DNA from: Methylocystis sp. H62
GTDB lineage: Bacteria; Pseudomonadota; Alphaproteobacteria; Rhizobiales; Beijerinckiaceae
Assembly (NCBI RefSeq): GCF_015709515.1
Contig: NZ_JADNQZ010000056.1
Span: forward strand, 1 to 64,000
Direction of reading: 5' to 3'
DNA: 64,000 nt
Shown: one piece after another, positions 33,680 to 42,968 of the stretch
Layout: every line of letters starts with the position of its first letter
Position numbering within the stretch: the first letter of the stretch is position 1
The notes under the pieces: model-generated
Seen by the model: only the letters and a program-made list of their open reading frames with translations
Databases searched by the model: none
Told to the model about the DNA's origin: nothing
Position numbers and translations under genes: made by a program

Positions 33680-34825
33680 ATGATGAGAAGACGGAGCGCG
33701 TCTGTCGCGACGGCCGCCTTGCTTTTGGCTGTGTCAACAAGCCCGCGCCAAGCCGCGCACGCCGAAGAGGCGAGAGCCGCGGCGCCAGCGGCGCCGCTCA
33801 CGAAATTCGAAAAAGCGCCTCAAGGCGAAGCCGAGCAGATCGGGCAGATCATCGCGCTCACCACGCAGCTTCTGCAGATGCGCTATCCGGAAGGCATGGC
33901 GCGGCGCGGCGTGCATCCGAAGGATCACGGCTGCGTCAAAGCGACGTTCACCGTCAATTCCGACATTCCCCCAAATTACCGGGCCGGCGTCTTCGCGACG
34001 CCGGGCAAGAAATATCCGGCCTGGATTCGCTTCTCCAACGCCACGCCGTTTCTCGCGCCAGATCTCGGCAAGAACGGAAAACCCGACAGTCGCGGCATGG
34101 CGATCAAGCTGATCGGCGTAGAAGGCGATACGCTCTTAAACGAGCCCGGCGCCAAAACGCAGGATTTTCTGCTGATCAACCTTCCCGCCTTCGCCTTTCC
34201 GAATGTCTCCGAATATTTGGAAGTCACAAAAATCCAGCTCTCTAATCACGACGACATTCTGCCCTTCTTGACACAAAATACGCCGGAGAGGCTGAAGACA
34301 CGGGCAGTGGTCGCGAAGATCCTGCAAACCAACGTCGGCAATCCGCTCGAGAGTCCGTATTTTTCGGCTGCGCCGTTTCTTTATGGCTCGGACAGGGTCG
34401 CCAAATTCAGCGTGACGCCGAGAAGCGCGGAAAAGACGCCCGTGCCGGCAAATCCAACTACGAATTATCTGCGCGAGGCGATGAAGAAGAGCCTCGATCC
34501 CGCCAATGGCAAGCCGGCCGTCTTCGATTTCAAAGTCCAATTGCGCAATGACGATTCGCTGCCGATCGAAGACGCGACCGCCGAATGGTCGGAGACGACC
34601 GCGCCGCAGCAAAATGTCGCGACGATCGAGATCGACCAGCAAGATTTCGACGATGCGTATCAGGTGACGGAATGCGAGCACATGGCGTTCACGCCATGGC
34701 ACGGGCTCACAGCGCATCAGCCGATCGGCGGCATCAATCGGCTGCGCCGCGACGTCTATATCGCCTCCTCGAAGTTCCGGTCCCAGCCCAAAGAGCCGAC
34801 GGGATTCCCAAAATGGCCGTGGTGA
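33680..34825 (+). CDS. Secreted catalase-family (SrpA-like) protein
   Basis: This 381-residue protein has a signal peptide (ATAALLLAVSTSPRQAAHA). The catalase-like core includes GVHPKDHGCVKATFTVN, YPAWIRFSNA and SRGMAIKLIG, with AFTPWHGLTAHQPIGGINR near the end. It is shorter than true catalases, and I cannot find the usual proximal haem Tyr motif, so its redox activity is uncertain. GAGGGGAGGGAG gives a strong ribosome site. It is translationally coupled (TGATG) to a dihaem cytochrome c, a pairing known from other bacteria with RoxA-like enzymes. Confidence 0.82.
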   Translation: MMRRRSASVATAALLLAVSTSPRQAAHAEEARAAAPAAPLTKFEKAPQGEAEQIGQIIALTTQLLQMRYPEGMARRGVHPKDHGCVKATFTVNSDIPPNYRAGVFATPGKKYPAWIRFSNATPFLAPDLGKNGKPDSRGMAIKLIGVEGDTLLNEPGAKTQDFLLINLPAFAFPNVSEYLEVTKIQLSNHDDILPFLTQNTPERLKTRAVVAKILQTNVGNPLESPYFSAAPFLYGSDRVAKFSVTPRSAEKTPVPANPTTNYLREAMKKSLDPANGKPAVFDFKVQLRNDDSLPIEDATAEWSETTAPQQNVATIEIDQQDFDDAYQVTECEHMAFTPWHGLTAHQPIGGINRLRRDVYIASSKFRSQPKEPTGFPKWPW

Positions 34826-36633
34826 TGCGTCTTACACGCGCGATCGCGCGCATTTCGTTCGTCGCATGCCTGACGCTGACGTCACACGCCTGTCTCCACG
34901 CGCCGGCTTTCGCGCAATCGGCGCCGGCCGGCGGCGAGTGGCGCGCCGAGCAGGAAAAAAGATTGAAGGCGCTCGACGCCTATATCAGCCGCAAGCCGGT
35001 CGCCTATCGCTGGTTTGCGGATTTTCCCTTCGGCCTTACGGACGGCGCTCCGTTCATCATTTTGAAGCTCCTGCCAAAGCTCGCGCCCGAAGAATGGGGA
35101 AGCGCGGATAATTTTCTCGACGTCGCCGGCCTCTTCATCGACGGGCGCGATCCGACCTACCCTATCGCGCGCGGCTTCGGCTGGACCGGATTGGCGCGCG
35201 ACGACGCAAACGGCGCCGTCGATTACGCGGCGTTGAGTTGCGGCGCCTGCCATATCGGCCGCGTGCGCCTCGATGACGGCAGTCTGCGCTATCTCGACGG
35301 CGGCGTGAACGCGCAGTTCAATCTCGTGCAATATCGCGTCAGAGTGAAAAACACGATCGAGAAGATCACCGCCGGCGCGACGACGCCAGAGGAGAAGATC
35401 GAACGCGCCACTCGGGCCATTCTTACAGCGCTCGACAAGGCGCATGCCCAAGACAGAAATTACTTCTACAAGAATTACTCCTTCGCCGGCCGCCGCTTCG
35501 ACGCCGCCTATGAGACCCGTCAGATCGAGCTCTTCATGCAGGACGCGCCGGCGATCGTCGGCAAATTCCTGACGCGCGCCGGACTGGAATACGTCTCACT
35601 TCTCGACCTCGTCTACAAGAACTACAAAGGTTTCGAGGAGCAGATGACGCAGGGCTTCGGCGGGATGGCCGACGCGACCGGCGTCAGCACGTCGATGGTC
35701 TACGCCGCCGCCGAAGCGCGCGGCGAAAATCCGGATCCGATGACAAGCCTGCCGCCGACGCCGGGCATCACCGACTTCATGGCCGTGTGGGAGCAGGAGA
35801 AGCGGCTGGCGCGCTGGTCCGCGGATCACACACAACTCGTCGACGGCGGCGGACAATGGAACGGCAATATTCCGATTCCGATCTTCCGCAACCTCGCCGC
35901 CGAATTGACGTTGGGGCTGGGACGCGACACCGACATTCGCATCGCCGCTTTCAGCGAGGATCTGCTGCGCGATCTGCCGGCGCCGGTCTACCCCTTCCCC
36001 GTCGATCTCGCGCTCGCAAAAAAGGGCGCGGCGCTCTTTGAAGAAAATTGCGCGGCGTGCCATCGGCCGCATAACGGCAAGGTCTACGACCTCGGCACGG
36101 ATCTCGGACGGGCGCGCGTCGTCAGCGATGCGATTGCGAAAAACGCCCGCGACAGTTTCACAAAAATATGTCCGCCGACGAGAGTCGTCGAGATGCCGCC
36201 GTCGGGCGACCGGCTTGCGCCCTGCGCGAAGTTCGAAGAAATCTCGCTGGAGAACCGCGCTGACGTCTCCATGGCCGATCCCGCGACGCATGAGGGCTAT
36301 AACGCGCTGCCGCTTGGCGGCGTGTGGGCGCAGGCCCCCTATCTGCACAACGGCTCAACGCCGACGCTTTATCATCTCCTCGTGCCGCGCGAGCGCCCGG
36401 CCGTCTTCATCAAGAGCCGGCTCGACTATGACAAGAAGCTCGTCGGCTTCTCCTGGGAGCCGGCGCAGACGCTCTCGCGCGAGGGCTATCGTTTCGATAC
36501 GACGGCCTTTCCGGCGCTCTCCAACAAGGGGCACGACAAGGACGTCGTCGAGGACGGCAAGACCTTGAAGCTCGATTGGTCGGACGACGTCGCCGGCGCC
36601 ATGGCGATCGTCGAATATCTGAAGACGAAGTGA
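34825..36633 (+). CDS. RoxA-like dihaem c-type cytochrome
   Basis: This 602-residue secreted protein has a signal peptide (MRLTRAIARISFVACLTL to AFAQ) and two haem-attachment sites, CGACH (139-143) and CAACH (409-413). Parts typical of RoxA and related dihaem oxidoreductases are WFADFPFGLTDGAPF, the segment MTSLPPTPGITDFMAVWEQ, and PYLHNGSTPTLYHLL. RoxA cleaves polyisoprene; many relatives have other or unknown substrates. The ATG at 34825 overlaps the preceding stop (TGATG). It should act in the periplasm or outside the cell, possibly with the catalase-like protein removing peroxide. The substrate is unknown. Confidence 0.82.
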   Translation: MRLTRAIARISFVACLTLTSHACLHAPAFAQSAPAGGEWRAEQEKRLKALDAYISRKPVAYRWFADFPFGLTDGAPFIILKLLPKLAPEEWGSADNFLDVAGLFIDGRDPTYPIARGFGWTGLARDDANGAVDYAALSCGACHIGRVRLDDGSLRYLDGGVNAQFNLVQYRVRVKNTIEKITAGATTPEEKIERATRAILTALDKAHAQDRNYFYKNYSFAGRRFDAAYETRQIELFMQDAPAIVGKFLTRAGLEYVSLLDLVYKNYKGFEEQMTQGFGGMADATGVSTSMVYAAAEARGENPDPMTSLPPTPGITDFMAVWEQEKRLARWSADHTQLVDGGGQWNGNIPIPIFRNLAAELTLGLGRDTDIRIAAFSEDLLRDLPAPVYPFPVDLALAKKGAALFEENCAACHRPHNGKVYDLGTDLGRARVVSDAIAKNARDSFTKICPPTRVVEMPPSGDRLAPCAKFEEISLENRADVSMADPATHEGYNALPLGGVWAQAPYLHNGSTPTLYHLLVPRERPAVFIKSRLDYDKKLVGFSWEPAQTLSREGYRFDTTAFPALSNKGHDKDVVEDGKTLKLDWSDDVAGAMAIVEYLKTK

Positions 36634-36687
36634 CATTCGAAGCCCGGCGCGGGCATCAGCCGTCCGGAATCTTCCTCCCCGCAGCCG

Positions 36688-36717
36688 TCATGCCCGGCCT
36701 TGTGCCGGGCATCCACG
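36688..36717. repeat. REP-like palindromic unit A
   Basis: The unit reads TGCCCGGC-cttgt-GCCGGGCA inside CGTCAT...CATCCACG, with 8-bp arms. It is the inverted partner of the unit at 36791. The core GTCATGCCCGGC...GCCGGGCATCCACG is a widespread intergenic repeat in Hyphomicrobiales. Confidence 0.75.
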
Positions 36718-36790
36718 CCGGGACATCGCGAAACGCATCACGTGGAGACGGCATGTTCGCTCATGTCCTGACATTTGCAGCGCGTCGTCG

Positions 36791-36821
36791 CGTGGATGGC
36801 CGCGACAAGCGCGGCCATGAC
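36791..36821. repeat. REP-like palindromic unit B
   Basis: The unit reads ATGGCCGCG-acaag-CGCGGCCAT inside CGTGG...GACG, with 9-bp perfect arms. Together with unit A it forms a BIME-like pair in opposite orientation, 73 bases apart. The pair can act as a bidirectional transcript end. Confidence 0.75.
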
Positions 36822-36881
36822 GCGGTGAGATGACGCCTTGTTAACCTGGATACGGAGCCCTGCCGTTTAGCCAGCCCCGCC

Positions 36882-36911
36882 TTGACTCTCCCGCATCGGG
36901 AGTCATTATAA
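36882..36911 (+). promoter_or_regulatory. Promoter of imuA-imuB-dnaE2
   Basis: The -35 element TTGACT (36882-36887) and an AT-rich -10 element (ATTATA, 36905-36910, 17-base spacing; TTATAA at 18) fit sigma-70 sites. The LexA site begins right after the -10, which suits repression. Confidence 0.6.
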
Positions 36912-36926
36912 GAACATAACAGGAAC
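36912..36926. promoter_or_regulatory. LexA (SOS) box GAAC-N7-GAAC
   Basis: The direct repeat GAAC-ATAACAG-GAAC equals the alphaproteobacterial LexA operator GTTC-N7-GTTC read on the other strand. It ends 7 bases before the imuA start codon and overlaps the likely transcription start, so LexA bound here would block the cassette until DNA damage. Confidence 0.88.
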
Positions 36927-36933
36927 TCATGAG

Positions 36934-37740
36934 ATGACCCAACCGCTGGCGTCGCTGCGGAAAAGCCTGGCTTGCGCCTATTCGGCCGTCCCTTCCGAGA
37001 CGATCGCGCTCGGCGCGCCCGCCCTTGATGGGCGGCTCGGCGGCGGCATTCTCCGTGCGGCGCTGCATGAGGCCTATGCCGAGACCGCCGCCGACGCCCC
37101 GGCGGCGACGGGCTTCGCTCTGGCGCTCGCCAGGCGCGCACTGGCGGGCGCGGAAAAGCCGCTGCTCTGGGCCCGGCAGGAGGCGCTGAGCGCCGAATCC
37201 GGCGCGCCCTATCCGCCGGGTCTCGCCGACATTGGCCTCGACCCCGCCGCCGTCGCCTTCATTCGCGTGCGCGACGCCAAAGAGGCGCTGCAGGCCGGCG
37301 CCGAAGCCGGACGCTGCGCAACTGTGGGCGCGACGCTGATCGAACTCTTCGGCGAAGCGCGCGCCTATGACCTTACCGCGAGCCGGCGCCTGGCTCTGGC
37401 GGCCGCCGCCGCCGGCGCGCCGATCTTCGTCTCCCGCGTCGGCGCCTCCCCCGCGCCGAGCGCCGCCGCCAGCCGCTGGCTCGTGCGCGCCGCGCCTTCC
37501 CGCGCGCTAGCGGCGAATGCGCCGGGATCAGCGGCTTTTACGGTTTTTCTGCTGCGCCAGCGTGGCGGCGCGGCGGGGCAAGAGCAGCATGAGTGGCGTG
37601 TGGAGTGGAACCGTGACCGTGGCGCCTTCGAGGACAGAACATTCGACGCATCGTCGCTATCTGGCCCTGTGGCTTCCCTTCCTGTCGGCGGAACGCCTGG
37701 CGAAGGCGCGCCGCAGAGGGCCGGACGCAAATTCGGATGA
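36934..37740 (+). CDS. imuA: ImuA, SOS mutagenesis accessory protein
   Basis: This 268-residue protein has a RecA-like fold without a full Walker A motif. It starts LRKSLACAYSAV and GAPALDGRLGGGILRAALHE, and has ATGFALALARRALAG and LLWARQEALSAE. ImuA works with ImuB and DnaE2 in translesion synthesis after DNA damage. Its 3' end overlaps imuB by about 150 bases if imuB starts at 37589. The promoter carries a LexA box. Position in the cassette makes the assignment firm although the sequence family is variable. Confidence 0.88.
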   Translation: MTQPLASLRKSLACAYSAVPSETIALGAPALDGRLGGGILRAALHEAYAETAADAPAATGFALALARRALAGAEKPLLWARQEALSAESGAPYPPGLADIGLDPAAVAFIRVRDAKEALQAGAEAGRCATVGATLIELFGEARAYDLTASRRLALAAAAAGAPIFVSRVGASPAPSAAASRWLVRAAPSRALAANAPGSAAFTVFLLRQRGGAAGQEQHEWRVEWNRDRGAFEDRTFDASSLSGPVASLPVGGTPGEGAPQRAGRKFG

Positions 37741-39196
37741 CGCGCCGCTCATCCTCGTCAAAAAAGAGCGCAGCGCGCTGCGCATCGACGCGCTCGATCG
37801 AAAGGCGATCGCGCTCGGCCTGACGCCGGGCATGACGCTCGCCGACGCCAGGGCGCGCGCGCCCCATCTCTCAGTCGCGCAGGCCGACCCTGACGCCGAC
37901 GAGCGGCTGATGATGCGTCTTGCCGCCTTTTGCGAACAGTTCACGCCGCTCGTGGCGCTCGATCCACTCTGCGGCCTCATGCTCGACGCGACGGGCTGCG
38001 CGCATCTTTTTGGCGGCGAAGCGATGATGCGGACCTGCATCCTGCAGGCGATGGCGCGCCTCTCCTTCACCGGCCGGGCCGCTGTCGCCGGAACGCCGGA
38101 CGCCGCGCGCGCGCTGGCGCGTTTTGGCCAAGAGGTCGTCACGCCTCCGGGCGAAGATGAAATTTTCACACGCCCGCTCGCCATCGCCGCGCTCGAAGCG
38201 CCAAAAGAAACGAGCGTCGCGCTGACGCGCGCCGGCCTCACGACCTTGGGCGATCTCGCCGATCGTTCCTCGGCCGCGCTGACGGCGCGTTTCGGCGCCG
38301 AAACCATGCGGCGGCTGACCCGCATTCTGGGACGCGAAGACGCGCGCATCACGCCCTTGCGGCCCTTGCCGGAATGCATGGTCGAGCGGCGCTTCGCCGA
38401 GCCTTTTCTCGATCTTTCCGCGATAGAGAATGTTCTGCGCCCGCTGATCGCCGAAGCGATGGGCATTCTCGAAAGGCGCGGCGAAGGCGGCCGCGTTTTT
38501 GAAGCGCGCTTCTTTCGCACCGACGGCGCCGTCGCTGTCCTCAATTTTGAAACCGGTGCGCCCTCTCGCAATGTCGAGGCGCTTTTGCGTCTTTTTCGCC
38601 TGAAGGCCGACTCGCTCGCCGATCCGCTCGATCCGGGATTCGGCTTCGACGTTATCCGCTTTTGCGTCCTCAACGCCGAAACTCTGACGCAAAGCCAGAT
38701 CGGCTTCGAGCGGCAGGACGCGCAGGAGGGCGACGTCGCCGATCTCGTCGATCGCCTCTCGGCGCGTTTTGGCCGCGAACGCGTGCTGCGCTTTGCGGCG
38801 CATGAGACGCATGATCCCGTGCGCGCCGCCTCCTATGTTTACGCGGCGTCTCCTTCCAAACCTAATTCCTGGGAGAAGCCGGAGCCGGGCGAACCGCCCT
38901 TGCGGCCGCTGTTTCTGTTCGATCCGCCGCAGCCCATCGACACCATGGCGGAGACGCCGGACGGGCCGCCGATGCATTTCAAATGGCGCCGCGTGCGCCA
39001 CATGATCGCCCGCGCCGAAGGGCCGGAGCGCATCGCGCCGGAATGGTGGCGCAACGCGGTCGGCCGCGACAGGCGAACGCGCGACTATTACCGGCTGGAG
39101 GATCGCGAAGGCCACCGCTTCTGGGTGTTTCGCGAAGGCCTCTATGAAAGCGAAACCGCCGCGCCGCGCTGGTTCCTGCATGGGCTCTTCGCATGA
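37589..39196 (+). CDS. imuB: ImuB, inactive Y-family polymerase-like protein
   Basis: This 535-residue protein begins near HRRYLALWLPFLSAERLA. It has the ImuB LDATGCAHLFGGE segment, helix-hairpin-helix-like LTRAGLTTLGDLADRSSAAL, and a C-terminal extension (FKWRRVRHMIARAEGPERI, WVFREGLYE). The usual Y-family catalytic acidic residues are not apparent, in line with ImuB acting as a beta-clamp-binding hub rather than a polymerase. The ATG at 37589 is a best guess among close starts; an upstream frame goes to 37517. The stop overlaps dnaE2 (ATGA). Confidence 0.93.
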   Translation: MSGVWSGTVTVAPSRTEHSTHRRYLALWLPFLSAERLAKARRRGPDANSDDAPLILVKKERSALRIDALDRKAIALGLTPGMTLADARARAPHLSVAQADPDADERLMMRLAAFCEQFTPLVALDPLCGLMLDATGCAHLFGGEAMMRTCILQAMARLSFTGRAAVAGTPDAARALARFGQEVVTPPGEDEIFTRPLAIAALEAPKETSVALTRAGLTTLGDLADRSSAALTARFGAETMRRLTRILGREDARITPLRPLPECMVERRFAEPFLDLSAIENVLRPLIAEAMGILERRGEGGRVFEARFFRTDGAVAVLNFETGAPSRNVEALLRLFRLKADSLADPLDPGFGFDVIRFCVLNAETLTQSQIGFERQDAQEGDVADLVDRLSARFGRERVLRFAAHETHDPVRAASYVYAASPSKPNSWEKPEPGEPPLRPLFLFDPPQPIDTMAETPDGPPMHFKWRRVRHMIARAEGPERIAPEWWRNAVGRDRRTRDYYRLEDREGHRFWVFREGLYESETAAPRWFLHGLFA

Positions 39197-42100
39197 GCGC
39201 GCCTTTCGCCGAACTCGTCGCGGCGACGAATTTCTCCTTCCTGCGCGGCGCGTCGCATCCGTCAGACATGGCGCTGACGGCGCTGCTGCTCGGCCATAGC
39301 GGCATTGGCGTCGCCGACCGCAACAGCGTCGCCGGCGTCGTGCGCGCCTATGCCGCGCTCAAGGAGCTGCAGGAAAAATTGCGCGATCCGCCAGCGGGCG
39401 AGGATGCGGCGTTTCTGGCGCAGCTCGATGCGGCGCAAGTAGACTCCTTCAAGCTCGTTGTCGGCGTGCGTCTCGTCTTCGCCGACGAGACGCCCGACAT
39501 CGTCGTTCATCCGCAAAACCGCAACGGCTGGGGACGGCTCACGCGGCTGCTGACGACGGGGAATCTTCGCGCCAAGAAAGGCGAATGCCATCTTTATTTC
39601 GACGATCTTGCGCAAGCCGCGCACGATCTGCTGCTGATCGTCATGCCTTCACGCAATCTGACGCGTCTGCCGTCGGCGCTCGCGCGTCTGAGCGATCTGG
39701 CGCAAGGCGACGTCTGGCTCGGCGCGACCATGCCGCGGCGCGGCGACGACAGGCGGCGTCTCGCAAAACTGAAAGAGATCGCCGCACGAACGCAGACGCC
39801 CCTGCTCGCGACGAATGACGCGCTTTACGCCGATCCCGGCCAGCGCGATCTGCAAGACGTCATGACCTGCATCCGCGAAGGCGTGACGCTCGCGCAAGCT
39901 GGGCGCCGGCTGGAGATCAACGCCGAGCGTCATTTGAAGACGCCCGACGAAATGGCGCGTCTCTTCACTGAGACGCCGGAGGCGATCGAGGAGACGCAAT
40001 GTTTTCTCGCGCGCGTCGATTTCTCGCTCGATCAACTGAAATATGAATATCCGGACGAGCCTGTCCCGCCGGGACGCAATCCCCAGGAATGGCTTGAGGA
40101 GCTGACCTATCGCCACGCCGTCATGCGCTATCCAGACGGCGTGCCGGAGAAGGTCGAGAGGCTTCTGCGCGAGGAGCTGGCGCTCATCGAGACGCTCGAC
40201 TACGCGCGTTATTTCCTCACCATTCACGACATCGTGCGGATCGCCGAAGACAAGGGGATTCTCTGCCAGGGGCGCGGCTCCGCCGCCAATTCCGCCGTTT
40301 GCTATGTGCTCGGCGTCACCTGCGTCGATCCGGCGGAGAACGATCTGCTCTTCGCCAGATTCATCTCGCAGGAGCGCAAGGAGCCGCCCGACATCGACGT
40401 CGATTTCGAGCATGAGCGGCGCGAAGAGATCATCCAGCATATTTACGGCAAATACGGCCGCGAGCGCGCCGGACTCGTCGCGACCGTCATCAGCTACCGG
40501 CCGCGCAGCGCCATTCGCGAAGTCGGCAAGGTCTTCGGACTGACCGAGGACGTGACCGCCGCGCTCGCCAGCACGCAATGGGGCAGCTGGGGCTCCGACA
40601 TTCCGCAGGCTTACATCCGCCAGACCGGGCTTGATCCCGAAAACCCCGTCATTCGCCGCGCCATTCGTTTCGCGACGCGCCTGCTCGGCTTTCCGCGCCA
40701 TCTCTCGCAGCATGTCGGCGGCTTCGTTCTCGCGCGCGGACGGCTCGACGAATTGACGCCCATCGCCAACGCCGCGATGCCGGAGCGCACCTTCATCGAA
40801 TGGGACAAGGACGACATCGACGCGCTCGGCCTGATGAAGGTCGACGTGCTGGCGCTCGGCATGCTCACCTGCATTCGAAAATGTTTCGATTATTTGCGCG
40901 CCCATGAAGGAAAGGACATGGGACTTGCCGACGTGCCGGCCGACGACAAGGCGACCTACGACATGCTGTGCCGGGGCGATTCCATCGGCGTCTTTCAGGT
41001 CGAGAGCCGGGCGCAGATGAATATGCTGCCGCGGCTGAAGCCGCGTGAATTCTACGATCTCGTCATTCAGGTGGCGATCGTGCGGCCCGGACCCATTCAG
41101 GGCAATATGGTGCATCCCTATCTGCGCCGCCGCTCCGGCAGCGAGCCGGTGATCTATCCCTCGCCCGCGCCGGAACACGGGCCGGCGGACGAATTGCGCA
41201 AGGTGCTCGAAAAGACCAAGGGCGTGCCGCTGTTTCAGGAGCAGGCGATGAAGCTCGCCATGGTCGCGGCGAAATTCTCCGATGTTGAAGCCAATCGTCT
41301 GCGCCGCGCGATGGCGACCTTCCGCAATCTCGGCACCATCCATCAATTTGAATCGCTGATGGTCGAGCGCATGGCGGCGCGCGGCTATGATCGCGGCTTC
41401 GCGCAAAGCTGTTTCGAGCAGATCAAGGGCTTCGGCTCCTACGGCTTTCCCGAAAGCCACGCCGCGTCCTTCGCCAAGCTCGTCTACATCTCGTCCTGGA
41501 TCAAATGCCACTATCCGGCGATCTTCGCCTGCGCCCTGCTCAATTCGCAGCCGATGGGCTTTTACGCGCCGGCGCAGATCGTGCGCGACGCGCGCGAGCA
41601 TGGCGTCGACGTGCGCGCCGTCGACGTGAATTTCAGCGAATGGGACAATAGGCTGGAGCGCGCGGAAGACGGAGATTTGGCGCTGCGTCTCGGCTTTCGG
41701 CAAGCGGACGGCGTGCATGAAAGCGAAGGACATCGCATCGTCGACGCGCGGACGAAGCCCTATGACAGCGTCGAAGATCTCGCGCGGCGGGCGGCGCTCA
41801 ACGGCGCGACGATGCGCGCGCTCGCCGACGCCGACGCTTTCCGCTCATTGCAAAGCGACCGCCGCGACGCGCTCTGGGCCGTGCGGCGTCTGCCGGACGC
41901 CAAACCCCTGCCGCTCTTTGCCGCCGCCGACGCGCGCGAACTCGCCAAGGAACAAGATCCGCTGCTGCCGTCCATGTCGCTTGGCGAACATGTCGCCGCC
42001 GACTATCAGACGCTGCGGCTTTCGTTGAAGGCCCATCCCATGGCGGTGCTGCGGCCGATTTTCACGCGCGAACGGATCATCCCTTGCGCGGAAGTTGCGG

Positions 42101-42492
42101 CGCTCGCTGACGGCGCCTTTGCGCGCGCGGCGGGCGTCGTGCTGGTACGCCAGCGGCCCGGACAGGGCAACGCCATTTTCGTCACGCTCGAAGACGAAAC
42201 CGGCGTCCTCAATATCGTCATCTGGGCGCGGCTCTTCGAGCGCTACCGCCGCGAGACGATGGCGTCACGACTCATGCTGGTGGAAGGAAGGGTGCAGAAG
42301 AGCCCCGAAAATGTCGTGCATCTGATGGCGCAGCGCATTATCGACCGCAGCCAGGACCTCACTAGGCTGTCAGAGGCGCATCATGCGGAAATCGTCCTGT
42401 CTCGCGCGGACGAATTCATCCATCCCCAGCATCCGCGCGGCGGCCATCCGCGCAATGTCCGGATCTTGCCGAAGTCGCGGGATTTCCATTGA
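39193..42492 (+). CDS. dnaE2: Error-prone DNA polymerase DnaE2
   Basis: This is a 1099-residue family C polymerase. It has an N-terminal PHP domain (FAELVATTNFSFLRGASHPSDMA) and the palm with catalytic carboxylates in PPDIDVDFEHERREE and IEWDKDDIDALGLMKVDVL. The finger motif GSYGFPESHAASFA and a C-terminal OB domain (IFVTLEDETGVLNIVIW) follow. It is the catalytic member of the ImuA-ImuB-DnaE2 mutasome and extends past damaged bases at a mutational cost. It overlaps imuB by 4 bases and shares its SOS control. It ends 21 bases before the converging LapA-type gene. Confidence 0.97.
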   Translation: MSAPFAELVAATNFSFLRGASHPSDMALTALLLGHSGIGVADRNSVAGVVRAYAALKELQEKLRDPPAGEDAAFLAQLDAAQVDSFKLVVGVRLVFADETPDIVVHPQNRNGWGRLTRLLTTGNLRAKKGECHLYFDDLAQAAHDLLLIVMPSRNLTRLPSALARLSDLAQGDVWLGATMPRRGDDRRRLAKLKEIAARTQTPLLATNDALYADPGQRDLQDVMTCIREGVTLAQAGRRLEINAERHLKTPDEMARLFTETPEAIEETQCFLARVDFSLDQLKYEYPDEPVPPGRNPQEWLEELTYRHAVMRYPDGVPEKVERLLREELALIETLDYARYFLTIHDIVRIAEDKGILCQGRGSAANSAVCYVLGVTCVDPAENDLLFARFISQERKEPPDIDVDFEHERREEIIQHIYGKYGRERAGLVATVISYRPRSAIREVGKVFGLTEDVTAALASTQWGSWGSDIPQAYIRQTGLDPENPVIRRAIRFATRLLGFPRHLSQHVGGFVLARGRLDELTPIANAAMPERTFIEWDKDDIDALGLMKVDVLALGMLTCIRKCFDYLRAHEGKDMGLADVPADDKATYDMLCRGDSIGVFQVESRAQMNMLPRLKPREFYDLVIQVAIVRPGPIQGNMVHPYLRRRSGSEPVIYPSPAPEHGPADELRKVLEKTKGVPLFQEQAMKLAMVAAKFSDVEANRLRRAMATFRNLGTIHQFESLMVERMAARGYDRGFAQSCFEQIKGFGSYGFPESHAASFAKLVYISSWIKCHYPAIFACALLNSQPMGFYAPAQIVRDAREHGVDVRAVDVNFSEWDNRLERAEDGDLALRLGFRQADGVHESEGHRIVDARTKPYDSVEDLARRAALNGATMRALADADAFRSLQSDRRDALWAVRRLPDAKPLPLFAAADARELAKEQDPLLPSMSLGEHVAADYQTLRLSLKAHPMAVLRPIFTRERIIPCAEVAALADGAFARAAGVVLVRQRPGQGNAIFVTLEDETGVLNIVIWARLFERYRRETMASRLMLVEGRVQKSPENVVHLMAQRIIDRSQDLTRLSEAHHAEIVLSRADEFIHPQHPRGGHPRNVRILPKSRDFH

Positions 42493-42513
42493 AGGCGCGA
42501 CAGAGACAGCCGC

Positions 42514-42855
42514 TTAGCTGCTCTTCACTCTCTTATCGGCCGGCAGGCTCGCCAACGCCTGCTGACGCAGCTTGTCGATCTCCACACGCGTCTTGCGCGC
42601 CTCGGCGCGAGCGATCTTCGCGGCGCGGCGTACGGAGAGATGCCCCAGCCAGGAAGAGATCCCGCCCGCAAGCACGCCAATCGCCATCGACGCCAGAACG
42701 ACAAGGAAGATCGGCGCCTCGAAAGAAGGACCCGATCCGTCGCTCGGCGCGAAGGGATCAAGCCCGATGCGCACCGAGCCACGATTGGCCATCGAGAAAA
42801 ACAGAATGATGAGCGCCAGAGGAACGAAAACGATGACGCGCAGGATGGACTTCAT
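42514..42855 (-). CDS. LapA-domain (DUF1049) membrane protein
   Basis: This 113-residue inner-membrane protein has two membrane helices (ILRVIVFVPLALIILFFSMAN and APIFLVVLASMAIGVLAGGIS) and a charged C-terminal tail that may form a coiled coil (ARAEARKTRVEIDKLRQQA). LapA-domain proteins help to assemble envelope complexes, including lipopolysaccharide control in some species. It is the last gene of the leftward ihfB group and converges with dnaE2. Confidence 0.8.
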   Translation of the reverse strand: MKSILRVIVFVPLALIILFFSMANRGSVRIGLDPFAPSDGSGPSFEAPIFLVVLASMAIGVLAGGISSWLGHLSVRRAAKIARAEARKTRVEIDKLRQQALASLPADKRVKSS

Positions 42856-42968
42856 AACATCTCCCTCTTGCCGGCGCCGCGCAACACGCTGGGCAGCCGC
42901 ACATATAGCCGCCGCTTCGCCGCTGCCGCGCGTCCCGAAACCAGAGGACGCAGCCGCTTTAGATCGCC

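Larger units (their letters stand above)
36634..36933. other. Intergenic region with two REP-like palindromes and SOS promoter
   Basis: This 300-base gap holds no gene. It contains two related hairpin units (36688-36717, 36791-36821) that are inverted copies of each other, and then the promoter and LexA site of the imuA operon. Confidence 0.6.

Noticed and set aside
39649-41733. 694-codon open frame antisense to dnaE2
   Set aside because: It mirrors the codon pattern of an intact, well-recognised gene in GC-rich DNA and has no family resemblance.
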